NCBI RefSeq assembly: GCF_932526225.1
Contig: NC_064036.1
Location: 14,811,181-14,875,180, forward strand
Direction of reading: 5' to 3'
DNA from: Nematostella vectensis
Taxonomy: Eukaryota; Cnidaria; Anthozoa; Actiniaria; Edwardsiidae
DNA length: 64,000 nucleotides
Numbering within the stretch: position 1 is the stretch's first letter; each line of letters starts with the position of its first letter. This document shows positions 35,801-46,700 of this stretch, piece by piece. The notes beneath the pieces were generated by a model. It was not told the DNA's origin. It made no database searches and worked only from the letters and a program-made list of their open reading frames with translations. The translations under genes and the position numbers were made by a program.

Positions 35801-38357
35801 GCCTTTTTGCTAAATAGCAAAAGTGATAATGTGTCAATCACATGCAGCTATCAGTAGATACAGTTTGCCTTCCCCCTCACTTTTTGTCATCTCCCGTCTT
35901 CTTCAAGGACTCCCTCCTAGGGAAGAGTAGTTCCCAGCCCTCCACTCCTGTCAGGATGTCGCGCAAGGGTCTGAGGCAGCTCAGGTGAGAAACAAATGCT
36001 AAACGAACGCAATACGCGGCAAAGTAGGGCGCCGTATCTTCTAAAGGCTTATTTAGACAGCACAATTTAGTCGTATGCGACCTGTCTACGAAACGTCTTA
36101 GCCATGAATTACACACTACGATTTTCGTAGTTGGGCGTTGTAGCGGAGTCGTAGGTTGATTCACACTCTACGGCTCGAGTTGTAGAAGTGTTGCGGACAT
36201 GTCGCATACAACTAAATCGTGCTGTCTAAACCAGCTTCAAGCCACACGGAGGTCTGCCGTGCCAGTATCGCTAAAACTCGCTAGCGCTATCTAGTGGTTG
36301 GACTGTAAACCTTAAAAGGGATTACATCAATGGCAGACAGCCGAGTCTGGAGTTACTGTTTCTCCGTAGCTTGGGGTTCTTGGCGAGCGCGTAGAGAACC
36401 AAAAAGTTTAAAACGACGGTGAAGGGGCAACTTGTAGTGTTCAAGATCGCGGTGGCACCATTGGTGTGCCAAGATCTTTTAAAAGTGAAGCAATTAAACT
36501 TAAATACGTCGAAATATTTTCCTGGTTGAAATAGGGGGGAAGGAGGAAGGCACGGAAGTAGTATTTTAGTGAAATTTTTGGCGACAGGAAACCATAACTC
36601 GTTTTTTATTCTTCTTTTACTAAAATTTCTTATTAGCAAAAAAGGAGAAAAAAAAATTGGGCTCGCCACGCTGCGTCTCCAAAGATTATCACTCCGAAAC
36701 AACGATAAATAATCTTAACCCATTGACTCCTGGCTGAGCTGAATTTACAAAAAACAGAAAACAGATACTCCCCCCCCCCCCTATTCTGAGTTTTATACAG
36801 CCCGTCAAAGTCAAACACAGCTGCACCTATTCAGCGGTATCCAAGCTTTCCAACAGTGCTTTGCGGTCCCCACTTTTAATCCCTCGTCGTTGTGCTGAAG
36901 CGAGCACAAGTTGATGGTTGCTTGTATTTTTCATCAAAAATACAGCTATGAGCATATTAGGAGAGTGTCTCAGGACATCATGAAGTCTTTTTGGGGCATA
37001 ATTGAGTGCTTTGCTTATGGATATTTGCAAGCAAAGGTGGATTTATGATGATTTTTTCTTGTTTGGCTTTGCCTGGATGAGAAAATAATTTTCTAATGAA
37101 TCACCACAGCTCTCCTAAATGCTGTCTTTTCTGAAACCAAATTGATTCCAAAATTGTTTACACTGCTATTCTGGGTCTGTATGAGCTGGAATTGATTTGT
37201 TTGGCTTCGGGGTGGAAAGACTTTTAAAAAACCATCTGACTTTGGGGAGAGGAGTGTTGACTGGCCCTCCCCTCGTGAATTTTCCCCTGGATCTCCAGGA
37301 ATGCTTTGCAATACGTAAAGACATCTTCGTGGTTGTACAATCCTTCAAGGAGTGGACATTGTGTTTTGAGGCCATGGAAATGTACCTGGAGGATCAGAAT
37401 AAAGGTATCTATTTGTGTATTGAGCTGTGTTTGCTGATCTCTCTCCCTTGTGTGGTATTTTGAGCGTTTTATTGAGAGGGGTGATTCTGCTTTTCTCTCC
37501 TTGTTCGATTTGAGATTTGTTAAAGAACCTGTGCTATTATTTGGCTTAAGAGTAGATGCCAACACCTTGGTTGGATGCATATCTGCAAGACCATTTATCC
37601 CTTAGACTGATGCCTGAGTATCTTCATCTTGTTGTGTTTATTTTGCATTTATGAATTTTTTGGGTTGTGGGTACTTCCCAAAGCCGGTACAGGCCGGTTG
37701 AGGGGTCAATGTGTTAACGGCCAAAGGAGTAAATATTGATCATGCTACAGTATGTTTTTGCATTAAAGCTCTTTGAAGCGCCTGGACGGCGATCCAAGGC
37801 GATGCTTCTACAACTTGTGGATAGTAGAATGATTATTAGATATTTATAAATGAAATCTTTATTTGGTTTTTCGGGAACTAGAAGTGGTCATTGTTTATTC
37901 GTCATTTTAAGTCTTGTGATTATAATTTACAAATAATTACTTTTATAAAAAAAAAGTGATATTTTCTAAAATGAAATAAAGGTAGCCTCATATTTGATAA
38001 CAGATCAATTGTTATTTATAGCGCTCAAGAAATCCAACAACGAAAACCTCTCACTGTTGGTGCCCAGTCCTCGGTGGTGGCGTCGAATAACGACGGTCGC
38101 GTTTCGCAGAGCGTCACCGAAGAGCCTGAGGAAGAGTCGATTATACAAGGTGAGGTTTTACAGGATTCTACTTCCCTTTGAAAATAAATTGGCTTATTTG
38201 GGTTGGTTGGTTGGTTTGTTTGATGACTGCTTGGTATTAGTGTGAATCGTTATTGCAGAAATTCTTGCTATTTGATCAATGCCAATTACTGATACTGTTC
38301 ATTCTTCTTATTTTTATTCCAGACTCAATCGAGCAAGGGAATAACCCATGGGCATGA
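17855..38357 (+). CDS. KIF27: Kinesin-4 family protein, KIF7/KIF27 (Costal-2-like), 28 exons
   Basis: Exons: 17855-17887, 18198-18335, 19128-19214, 20224-20331, 20884-21019, 22213-22359, 22893-22970, 23191-23360, 23883-24032, 24272-24352, 24433-24536, 24847-25069, 25446-25641, 26119-26249, 26695-26816, 27530-27617, 30499-30650, 30907-31171, 31444-31739, 32064-32268, 32644-32716, 32964-33096, 33452-33631, 35048-35302, 35558-35741, 35908-35984, 38022-38149, 38323-38357. Total 3975 nt, 1324 residues, with every phase consistent. The motor domain (about 1-350) has P-loop GQTGSGKT (84-91, split by an intron), switch I SSRSH (205-209) and switch II DLAGSE (256-261). [17 protein letters not shown] and a long coiled coil follow, as in KIF7/KIF27 (human 1343 and 1401 residues). 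The family acts at the ciliary tip in Hedgehog signalling. This is probably the single-copy ancestor-type gene; KIF7 and KIF27 cannot be separated by eye. The ATG choice gives [11 protein letters not shown], matching the family start. Confidence 0.93.
19609..19837. mobile_element. TIR MITE in kinesin intron 3
   Basis: GGGGGTGAATAGG (19618-19630) is inverted as CCTATTCACCCCC (19824-19836). CTAAT occurs just outside both ends (19604-19608, 19838-19842) and may be the target duplication. The interior contains several ATCCGC motifs and no ORF. Confidence 0.5.
21040..21840. repeat. Three tandem copies of a 280-bp unit, kinesin intron 5
   Basis: The landmark AGGCCTCTTG recurs at 21111, 21391 and 21672, giving periods of 280 and 281 bp. 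Copies share the blocks GATTTCAGGAATCCTT, ACAGGATCTAGGTTGTCTGC and GCATTTGCCGGCATTCACAG. The ORFs in them are repeat artefacts. Confidence 0.92.
21840..22212 (+). repeat. Degenerate duplicated splice acceptor and exon start, before kinesin exon 6
   Basis: About six to seven imperfect copies, 50-60 bp apart, of the sequence spanning the true exon-6 acceptor: TTGTCTGTAG followed by TTGTTGTAGGTGCCATGG. The copy nearest the exon has an intact AG (22158-22159), 53 bp before the real one (22211-22212). Using it would give [10 protein letters not shown] and then run into the TAG of the true acceptor as a stop. Confidence 0.8.
24597..24746. mobile_element. Foldback MITE in kinesin intron 11
   Basis: The left arm GTATAAATCAGCACCAGGTT, continuing through AACGCC to GAAACAGAG, is mirrored by the right arm CTCTGTTTC... 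to TTATAC. Arms are about 50 bp and imperfect. The centre holds GACGTTTCGAGCGTAAGCCC. No clear target duplication was found. Confidence 0.6.
26585..26685. repeat. 55-bp direct duplication before kinesin exon 15
   Basis: TTTCTCACTGACCTTTTG through TTCAACACCGAT occurs twice, 55 bp apart (CTGACC at 26590 and 26645). It ends just before the exon, whose phase-consistent acceptor is CAG at 26692-26694. Confidence 0.85.
26856..26965 (+). mobile_element. tRNA-derived SINE fragment
   Basis: GCCGTGGTAGCTCAGT resembles a tRNA A-box head. GGGCTCAAGCC about 45 bp later is a degenerate B box (consensus GGTTCRANYCC). It lies in kinesin intron 15, and its body and tail are not clear. Confidence 0.4.
27655..29920. 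repeat. 41-bp minisatellite with 244-bp higher-order period, kinesin intron 16
   Basis: About 55 units containing GTGACGCGCGCTACCGTGGG then CACCAATACAAAGTT. The marker AATATAAAG recurs at 27711, 27955, 28199 and 28933, so blocks of about six units (244 bp) were amplified together. Each unit has up to four CpGs. Minus-strand ORFs here (for example 28593-28811) are repeat artefacts. Confidence 0.95.
30252..30412. repeat. 18-bp minisatellite in kinesin intron 16
   Basis: About nine copies of ATCATATCATGGAGGTAG (18 bp) with point changes. The flanks on both sides share a related block (TTAGTCATGC..TCTCAGCAATC..CCATTTT), suggesting an older duplication around the array. Confidence 0.9.
32829..32930. 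repeat. Short inverted repeat, possible MITE, kinesin intron 21
   Basis: TTCATGACGGCG near 32829 is inverted as CGCCGTCATGAA near 32930, about 100 bp apart, with no ORF between. It could be a small foldback element. Confidence 0.4.
33065..33290 (+). repeat. Duplicated exon-22 end with splice donor
   Basis: The end of kinesin exon 22 (CTCGATCCCAATGAGGAACG then AAG|GT, donor at 33097) is repeated three times downstream at intervals of about 60-70 bp. Copy 2 keeps GT (33154). Copies 3 and 4 have GC (33212, 33283). The spacer carries GGCTGTTCACGTG-like sequence in each copy. Confidence 0.85.
33580..34870 (+). repeat. Duplicated exon-23 end flanking a 30-bp array
   Basis: The exon-23 end (GACTCAAAGGC ... 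GGATTACTCTCAAG|GT, donor 33632) recurs at 33740-33782 with an intact GT (33783). It recurs again at about 34758-34802 with the donor lost, and weakly at 34840-34866. Between copies 2 and 3 lies a 30-bp minisatellite (about 33790-34750, about 32 units) containing ACCCCCTCCCATGGGCTTGA. Every frame of the 30-bp unit is open, so the long ORFs on both strands are artefacts. Confidence 0.92.
36046..36236. mobile_element. About 190-bp TIR MITE in kinesin intron 26
   Basis: TTTAGACAGCACAATTTAGT (left) is inverted at the right as ACTAAATCGTGCTGTCTAAA, with further pairing through CGTATGCGAC. No ORF; target duplication unclear. Confidence 0.65.
36715..37717. mobile_element. piggyBac-like non-autonomous element, copy 1
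   Basis: TTAA at both ends, with inverted ends CCCATTGACTCCTGG and (reverse complement of the right end) CACATTGACCCCTCA. TTAA duplication is diagnostic of piggyBac-type insertion. The roughly 1-kb interior has only short ORFs that differ in length between copies and resemble no transposase I can recognise. A near-identical copy in the same orientation lies at 50138-51145. Host location: kinesin intron 26. Confidence 0.75.
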
Positions 38358-38619
38358 AAAACAAACCTCGTGGTTTTCCCACAATTCCACCTTAGTCTCT
38401 ATCGATAACCCTGTCATTTGTTCCCACTTAAAAGACTTAGAAGGATGTCAAAGTATTTGAACTGGGTGTGCCGGAGCATGTAGTCGTACCAGTAGAAATA
38501 GTCTTTGAGATGCTCCCTACTCTGGTTGGACGTGCGCTTCACATAGGGGCATGGGGCGAGTGCTGACCGTATTGCCGCGTAAATTAAAACATGAGATGAA
38601 CAAAATGGACCACGCTTGA

Positions 38620-38625
38620 AATAAA
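38620..38625 (+). terminator. Poly-A signal of the kinesin gene
   Basis: AATAAA lies 263 bp after the kinesin TGA at 38355-38357, upstream of the MULE-like element. Confidence 0.5.
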
Positions 38626-38720
38626 CAATCTTTCGTATCCGAAATACATGACCGTTACTTCACGGGGGCTGGACCTGAGGAGATAGGTGCGGTCCTTGTT
38701 CCTTTGAGCGAGCGAGACGA

Positions 38721-39507
38721 TTCCCTGCTAGCAGAGGCCTCTTTTCTCTGTATTTCGCTGGGCTGGAGTTCGCGAGGAAAAATTACCTCTGCCATGGGTC
38801 GCAAGTTCGTTTGATCAAACCGCCGTCCACGATCGTGGACGAGATCCAGAGCGCATGCGCCGTTCATTAATTACTGGCCACTATTTGAGCCCACAATGAC
38901 TAGCGCATGCATGAAACGTATATCCGCTGCGGGATAATAAGCCCGCATTCGAAACGGCGTCCTCCGTAGAAATATCACGCGACGAAGCCATTCAATGCCT
39001 TATCTTCATTCAGAATTTTCTCTCTTTTGACTAACGAGTCAATCTTCCGTTTACAGCTTTTGCATATTCTTCTGGAAATAGCTGATCTAAGTTTACCAAA
39101 AAGTTTTGTAACATTTTCTCCGAGTCGAACTGTGCGATATTTACATTGAAGAAACTCGCCTGCCCAGATGTCTTGAAATTAATCCCACAAACAAGACAAA
39201 ACTCGTCTTTGCTGCGTTTGCTGTTCAATCTTTTTAGTGACGTTTTAGGTGATTGAAATTGAACAGTTCTTTTCTTTTTTCGAAGAGGAGAACTAACCGG
39301 AGTTTGATTCATGATTTCCGACTAAACCCATGCAAAGCATATTAGCATATTGACAGCTTTCGCGCGATGGTACGGGTTTTGGAACGTCGGTCGCTTATTA
39401 ACGCTCACGCATGCGCAACGAAAACAGAGGTCATGGCAGAGGTCTCTTTTCCTCGCTAACGCCAGCCCAGCGAAATACAGAGGAAAGAGGCCTCTGCTAG
39501 CAGGGAA
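38721..39507. mobile_element. Long-TIR element with 9-bp target duplication (Mutator-like)
   Basis: About 79-bp inverted ends start TTCCCTGCTAGCAGAGGCCT and extend through TATTTCGCTGGGCTGG and CCTCTGCCATG. The direct repeat GCGAGACGA flanks both sides (38712-38720, 39508-39516). Long TIRs plus a 9-bp duplication fit Mutator-like elements. The interior holds a short minus-strand ORF, annotated separately. Confidence 0.75.
39031..39312 (-). CDS. Short ORF inside the Mutator-like element, CxxC motif
   Basis: A 93-residue ORF with a basic N-terminus (SPLRKKKRTVQF) and FCLVCGINFKTSGQASF, which contains one CxxC pair. It lies wholly between the TIRs of the 38721-39507 element, so it probably belongs to it, perhaps as a first exon of a longer ancestral product. 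No transposase motif is visible and the function is unknown. Confidence 0.35.
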   Translation of the reverse strand: MNQTPVSSPLRKKKRTVQFQSPKTSLKRLNSKRSKDEFCLVCGINFKTSGQASFFNVNIAQFDSEKMLQNFLVNLDQLFPEEYAKAVNGRLTR

Positions 39508-39516
39508 GCGAGACGA

Positions 39517-40643
39517 GCGAGTGATTTAGGGATATGCGTACGTTTTTAAACCATGCCCTTATATTTATTCGTATAGTTAAGGGTTTTTCAGTAGTTTGTA
39601 CATGAACTGTTTTCAGTAGTGTGTAACTGTTTGATATGGTATTTCAAGCACTCTATATTTGATATCAAATAAGGTTTTTTATTGTGTTTTTCAACTTTCT
39701 CTAATTTTTTAATTAGATTTTTTAGGTTCTCTATTGTATTTTATTTTTTGTATTAATTTTATACATTCTCTTTGATATCAAATAAATGACTTCAATATCG
39801 CTAGTATTGTTTTGATATCTCCAAGATGTGATATCCTGTTACATAGAGGATCTACACGATCCTTAACCTATGAATGACACACTATTGTGTTTTGTGGGAA
39901 AAGGTAATAGCAACAGGTAAAATTGAAATTGATACATCTTAATGTCCGTTGACCCAACCTGGAGAATCGACCTTCTCAGCATGCAATACTTTTGCCATGG
40001 CGGCGCAAGGGTCAGGTTCAAGATTTCAGGAGAACTAGTATTAACATGACCCGAATTTATATAAAAATGAAACTAAGGATTGGTTTGTGTTTAAAAAAAA
40101 CACGGATGGCTTTTTAAGGGTAATCGAACCAGCCGCGTAAGGGTGGGCGCAAAAGGCTCGAGCACCTTACTCTGCCGCCCAAAACCGGTCTTCTATTACG
40201 AAAATGCACAGCTCGCTCATATGTAGACTGAAAAATAACGGGGTCTTTTCACGCTTGCGTCTCTCCGACCAGCGCCATTGCTTGTCGCCTGTTATGTTTA
40301 TAATAGAATACTCGTAAGGTAATTAGGCCGGTATTACTTCATTAAATCTACGTACATTTCTATCGTTTTAGCAATAATAAATTACACCTCTATAAAACTG
40401 TTATATGAATTGCGCGTGGCGCCCTATCGCAAATTACTCGTGATGCCAAGATCTACCACCATGCCAAATCTATAACCTTGCCTCTCTTGTAACTTCTAAA
40501 CAGTGGAAGTGGGAGAAAAGCCGCTCAGTCAAAAGCTTTGCCTGCAGTGACTAGCAAGGTATGACGAGCACACTTGGTTGTTGACATAGTCGAAAAATTC
40601 AGCCCACTGCGTCAATATATTATCGTCATATGGTTCAAGTGTT
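39517..40643. other. Gene-free stretch between two 3' ends
   Basis: AT-rich spacer between the convergent kinesin and CCCH genes. It contains two copies of TTTGATATCAAATAA (about 39657 and 39770) and poly-T tracts. No gene is supported. Confidence 0.6.
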
Positions 40644-40649
40644 TTTATT
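40644..40649 (-). terminator. Poly-A signal of the CCCH gene
   Basis: Minus-strand AATAAA about 65 bp after the stop codon at 40715-40717. Confidence 0.55.
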
Positions 40650-40714
40650 GTTTTTTCTTCTTTTTTTTTTTTTACTTTTTTTTAACATCTTTTTGCTAAA
40701 AGTAAAGTTTTTTT

Positions 40715-43700
40715 TCAAACTTCTCGAAAGATTCCTGGAACAAACGCTTTCCCCTCATGTCCTTCATCTCTCCTCGCAGATTTAACGTCACTTCCGGTAC
40801 CATCGTCAAGGTGGCTTGGTCGCTTAGACCCACTGCGCAAGCTGTACCGAGTATTCGTTTCTATGGTTGCACTTGTTGGCAACGGAGTGACGGTTTCCAA
40901 GGCCGCTTGTTGTAAAGTGGAGCGTGCCATCTCTGCTACCTTTTCCTCGGCAAGGAACTGGGAAATAACCAACTTTCATTATCGTAAACAGAAAAATATG
41001 TCATAAAAAACTTTTGCGCGAGCACCCTAAATCCAAACTCTCGGTCGTACAATTCAAAATGGCCGTCAGTTACAAGATAGGGGGGAGGCTATGCACCTAA
41101 AGGGGGCCACGTAATAATCACGGATAATTTACCGTGTCAAGCATTTCCTTGGTGACATCAGTCAAAGCATCATGTGAAAACCTGCAGCCGTCAGAATATT
41201 TGCACCGACTCCTATGGAAATACTTGCAAGGGAAAGCGGGTAAACTGAGTCAAGGGAAACAATTCTACATTCCGAGGACCAGTACCTATATAAAACAACT
41301 AGTATTTTAACAGCTTCTCAGTTGAACCGAAAATCAAAAGTGAATTGAGGCGAAAAAGGATATAGTGCATGAAAATGCATTTCTCCTCGTTCATGCAGTC
41401 TCCCCTGGCGTAAAACCTGCACATCTTGGGGATACCAGTGGGTGTGCCCTCATGGCGAAAGGTGCAATCATTGCCCTGCAACACAAACATGTATGTTAAC
41501 CCTTTACCATCAACCATCAATACACATCAATCCTTTACCATCTACTTGGGCAAACACAAACATGTATGTTAACCCTTTACCATCAACCATCAATACACAT
41601 CAATGCTTTACCATCTACTTGGGCAAACACAAACATGTATGTTAACCCTTTACCATATATTGGGGAAAAACACAAACACACATCAACCCTTTACCATATA
41701 TTGGGGACAAACACACATTAACCCTTTACCATCTACTTGGGCAAACGCAAACATGTATGTTACCCTTTACCATCTACTGGGTCGAACATAATCATGCATC
41801 AACCCTTTACCATCTACTTGGGCAAGCGCAAACATGCATGTTAACCCTTTACCATATATTGGGGACAAACACAAACACATATCAACCCTTTAACATCTAC
41901 TGGGGCAAACACAAACATGTATGTTAACCCTTTACCATATATTGGGGACAAACAAAATCATGCATCAACCCTTTACCATCTACTGGGGACAAACACAAAC
42001 ATGTATGTTAACCCTTTAACATATACCTATTTCAAAAAACGTTGTCATTGCGAAACGGCAAATGGCAGTTCTAGGACCGAAAGGAACCATGGGTCTCATA
42101 AAATTTCTACTAAATGCTGAAGAATATGGATAAATCAAACAATTATCCATTAAAGATCATCAATAAATGTCTCTGACATTGCTAGACTTTATTTAACACC
42201 TTTAATTTTACGAATGATTAGTACCCAGAAGCACTGTTCGGGCTTAGAACTGCCATTTACTATTTGCCATTCGCCATTTGCACTGACAACCTTTTTTGAA
42301 ATAGGTGTATATTGGGGACAAACAGAAACACACATCAGCCCTTTACCATCTACTTGGGCAAACACAAACATGTATGTCAACCCTCTGCCATCTACTGGGA
42401 CAAACACAATCATGCATTAACCCTTTACCATATACTGGGGCAAACAGAATCATGTATGTTAACCCTTAACCTATTACTGGGGCAAACAGAATCATGTTTG
42501 TTAATCCTTAACCTATTACTGGGACAAACACAAACACATATCAACCCTTTACCATCTACTGGGGACAAACACAATCATGCATCAATCCTTTAACATCTAC
42601 TGGGGCAAACACAAACATGTATGTTAACCCTTCACCATATATTGGGGACAAACAGAAACACACATCAACCCTTTACCATCTACTTGGGCAAACACAAACA
42701 TGTATGTCAACCCTTTACCATCTACTTGGGCAAACACAATTCATGCATTAACCCTTTACCATCTACTAGGGCAAACAGAATCATGTATGTTAACCCTTAA
42801 CCATTTACTGGGGCAAACACATATCAACCCTTTATAATCTACTGGGGCAAACACATATCAACCCTTAACCATCTACTGGGACAAACACAAACACATATCA
42901 ACCCTTTATAATCTACGAGGACCTAGGGTACCCAAGTCAGTAAAAGTATCTGAGGAAAAGAATATGAGGAAGGAAAAAAGACCCACTCATCATTGAACTG
43001 TAGTTAATTCGTCAGTGCCTGATGCTTTCATGGCTTATCATGACCTAGTTGTAGGATTCCTGTGGATTGTATCACATAATCAACCACAGAAAGCCTAACA
43101 TACCACAGGAAAACCGAAAAGAACGGCAGGAATTAACAGGTTTGTACGTACTTTGTTGCAACGCCCTTCTATGTAAAATGTGCAGATAGGGCGAGGTGGG
43201 GGCTCCCGCGGTCGTGCTGTCTCTCTCTGGGCTAGCATTTGCTGCCGATCCCTCCATCTTTTCATTTTCTTCTTCAACTTTTTGGCACTTTGGCTTCCTC
43301 CCCGAGTTTTTTTCTTCACGAGTTCCTTAAAAAATGAAAGCTCAGGCTTACTCTGATGAATACAGGAAATCCCTTCAGACTCTGTATACAAAAACGACAT
43401 GCTTGGAAAAGAAATTTGTATCCTGTTGTAGATAGGCGATATAGATTACCTTTTCACTGGCGGCAACTGTCACGTCTACAGCCATGTTGCTAACAGCGTC
43501 CAAAAGACTTGACGACTTCGCGGGTTTAACGTCTTCAGTACGTTTTACAACTTTATCAGAGACCTTGACTTCATGTTGATCAGGCGCAGATGCCATACTG
43601 TCATCTTCACATTTTCTAGTAGTGTTTCGAAGGTTATATCGTTGGATAGCAGCTTTTTGCTGTTTTTGCTCTCTTATCGCTTTTTTCTTTTCGATCTGGA

Positions 43701-46700
43701 AGTTAACAGTAAAAGCATACACAAGTAAATAATAGCCGTTGATTGAACTTTTGAAAGATCCTGCCTCATTTGCAGGCAAGAAGGCACCTCGTCAAGGGTT
43801 TCGTGTAGCAGTTAGTAGGAAAGAAAAAAATGTTAAGAGCATAAGCATGGACGGAGCTATCTGGCGCAAATATAACGTACCAAAATCGAACACACAAAAT
43901 AAAGTAACACAGCATAGTGCGTGGAAGAGAAGAGCTTTCGGATCTTGAGACTGTTTGCATATAACTTTTTCGTTTTACGTTTTTTTATGCCATGTTTTGA
44001 CGAAGCTCCTTATTTACTGTCGCTGCTACAAGATTTGATGTGTGTTACCAAACAAATCAATGTGCTTCAATTCTTACTTCCCAAAAAAAAATACTACAAC
44101 CAAGAAGATAAAATACTTCTCCAGCAAAAAAGACTTACCTTTTTAAATTTTTCTTGTCTTTTCCTTTGTTTATAGAGTTTCCTCTTCAGCTTTCTGCCTG
44201 AAGGCTTCTGTTCTTTAACAGCATCCTGCTTACAGTCAGGCTTTACCAGGACCGAAACATTTTCTGACTTCTGTTTGATGTCAGTAGGTTGGTCTACGAC
44301 TTGACCATCTTCATCCGTTTCTGAAAAAACTTCGCCTTCTTCACTTTCCTGATCAGCTTTAATGTCCTCATCATTCTGTCTACCACAAGCCTGACTACCA
44401 TCAGACTCTCCACCCACAAGACCATCTTGATGTATACTTTCTTCAAGGTAATCATACTCCTCGCTATCAGACTTATCATCAGAATCACTGAACACAAGCT
44501 CTTGGACAGAACCACTTCCTTCATCACTATCCGTGTCATGTGTACAAGTCTGCTGCATGCCTTTTTTATGATTTTTTTCCTGATTTGTTTCCCCTTGCAG
44601 TTGCTTTAACCCTTTTGAAGGTTCTGTCTTATTTCCAGTTGTTTTGTTATCCAGTTGTATCCAGTTGTTATCTGAGTCATTTACATCAGCCTGATGCATG
44701 CCACTTTTAGAACATTTCTCCTGGTTTGTTTGATCTTGGTCTCTTGTGCCTTTTGATGACTCTGTCCTATTTACAGGACTTTCAGCACGTTCAAAACATA
44801 ATACATTTGTTTCCCTCAGGCTTTGTTCTTCTTTCTCTTTAGAGCAAATGATTACTTCTTGATGGCCTCTAACATCACGTCTTTTTTCAGCTTTATCCAG
44901 TGCTGTGTTTATTCTTTTTGTGTCTGGACGTGAGAGTTCCCTGTGATCTTCTATAGGCGGTGCTTCTAGCAGATTTTTGTCAATCGCTTCACCTGTAGCA
45001 TCATCAGCATCATTCAGCAGCTTTTCCAGTCCTGTTGAATAAGATTTTATGATCTCTGACAATTCCTTGTCAAGTTTGTCAACAGGACTATCACCTATTT
45101 CACCCACAGAGTCGACAATATCATTACTTTGTAACCCAGTCGTTGCTTGACTGTGAGTTACAGAAACAGGCTTACTAGAAAGCTGAATAACTTGTGGATC
45201 ACGAAGTCGAGTGAGTCTTTTGAAACTTGGTGAGAAGCTTTCTGACCTCAGAGGAATTCTACTCCCAAGTTGTCTTGGCCTCCCAGCAGAAATTGCTCCA
45301 AACAAAGCACCTTTGGGGATGTGCCTTCTTGTTGAAGATCTTTTTGTCAGTATTGTGGAATCATCTTCGAATGTCTGCTCTATTGGCATTATAGGCAAAG
45401 CTTCAGGTTTTTTAACCACTTTTTCCACAGTTTGGTTAAATCCAGACGCTGATCCTGAATCTGCTGTATCCAATGTTTGACTTGATTTTGATCCATTATC
45501 CACTATATGCATAGCTTGATTAGATTCTAATACACATCCTTGATCCATTGTATCCATCATTTGTCTAGATCCAGATTCTTTATCTAATATATCCACAGAT
45601 CCAGATAAAGAATCCACTGGATCCATAGATTGATTTGATACAGATACTGAATCCAATGTTTTAATAGATTGGCTTAACTCTGCAACAGATCCTGGATTCA
45701 ATGTAGACATAGTTTGGGTAGATTGAGCTCCTGATCCAGATTCTTTAGATAAAGATACTGGATCCACTGTATCTATAAATTGGCTTGAATCTGCAACAGA
45801 TTCTGGATTCAATGTAGACATAGTTTGGTTAGATATAGATCCTGGTATGTTATCTCCTTTATCTACAGATACAAATAAAGATCCTGGGTCCACTCTTTCC
45901 ATAGTTAGGCTAGATCCTCTTTCTGATCCAGATTCTTTATCTTTTGCATGTACCATATGGTTAGACTCTTCAATAGACCCTGGATCTGTAGTAGGAATAG
46001 TTTGGTTAGATCCTGATGCTGGCATGTTATCTACTAGATCCACAGATTCAGGATCCACTCTTTCCGTAGTTTGGCTAGATACTGTTCCTGATCCAGATTC
46101 TGTAGCTTGTGTGTGCACAGTTTGATTAGACTCTGAAATAGATCCTGGAGCCACTGCACCCATTGTTTTGTTAGATCTTGATCCAGATACTCTATCCACT
46201 ATATCCACAGATTCAGATAAAGATCTTGGATACACTCTTTCCAAAGTTTGGTAAGATCCAGTTCCTGATGCAGATACTTTGTCTACTATATCCACAGACT
46301 CAGATATAGATCCTGGGTCTGCTCTTTTCATAGTTTGGTTAAATTCACATCCTGATCCAGATTGTTTATCTTTTGTGTGCATAGTTTGGTTAGATTCTGC
46401 AACAGATCCTGGATAAATTGTAGACGTAGACCAGCTGGTTCCAGATCCTGGTAGTGTGACAAATGGTGCTTGTTTTGTTGAGGATGACAGAATTGTAATT
46501 TTCTGAGTCTTGTGTTCAGGTTTAGATAACCTTATTTCATTTATCATTTCTTCAATAGCTTTCTTATTTTCTACACATTGAGATGCTTTTGAATTAGTTT
46601 GCCAGGCATTCTTGTCAGCAGCATTTTTCTCTGGAACAATTCCATCATTCTTGCTACACAACAACTCCAAAGCCATGTTTGCTCCTGTAGGTAGTTCATT

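Noticed and set aside
37197-37580. ORFs within the TTAA element as a piggyBac transposase
   Set aside because: Frames differ between the two copies and no DDD-domain motif is visible; the elements look non-autonomous.
40504-40558. Plus-strand pseudo-exon (CAG before, GTATGA after) as an alternative kinesin 3' exon
   Set aside because: The phase needed to join exon 27 gives an early stop, and no downstream plus exon exists; no family match.
41442-42593. Plus-strand ORFs with NPLPSTWANTNMYV repeats
   Set aside because: Translation of the minisatellite within the CCCH gene intron.
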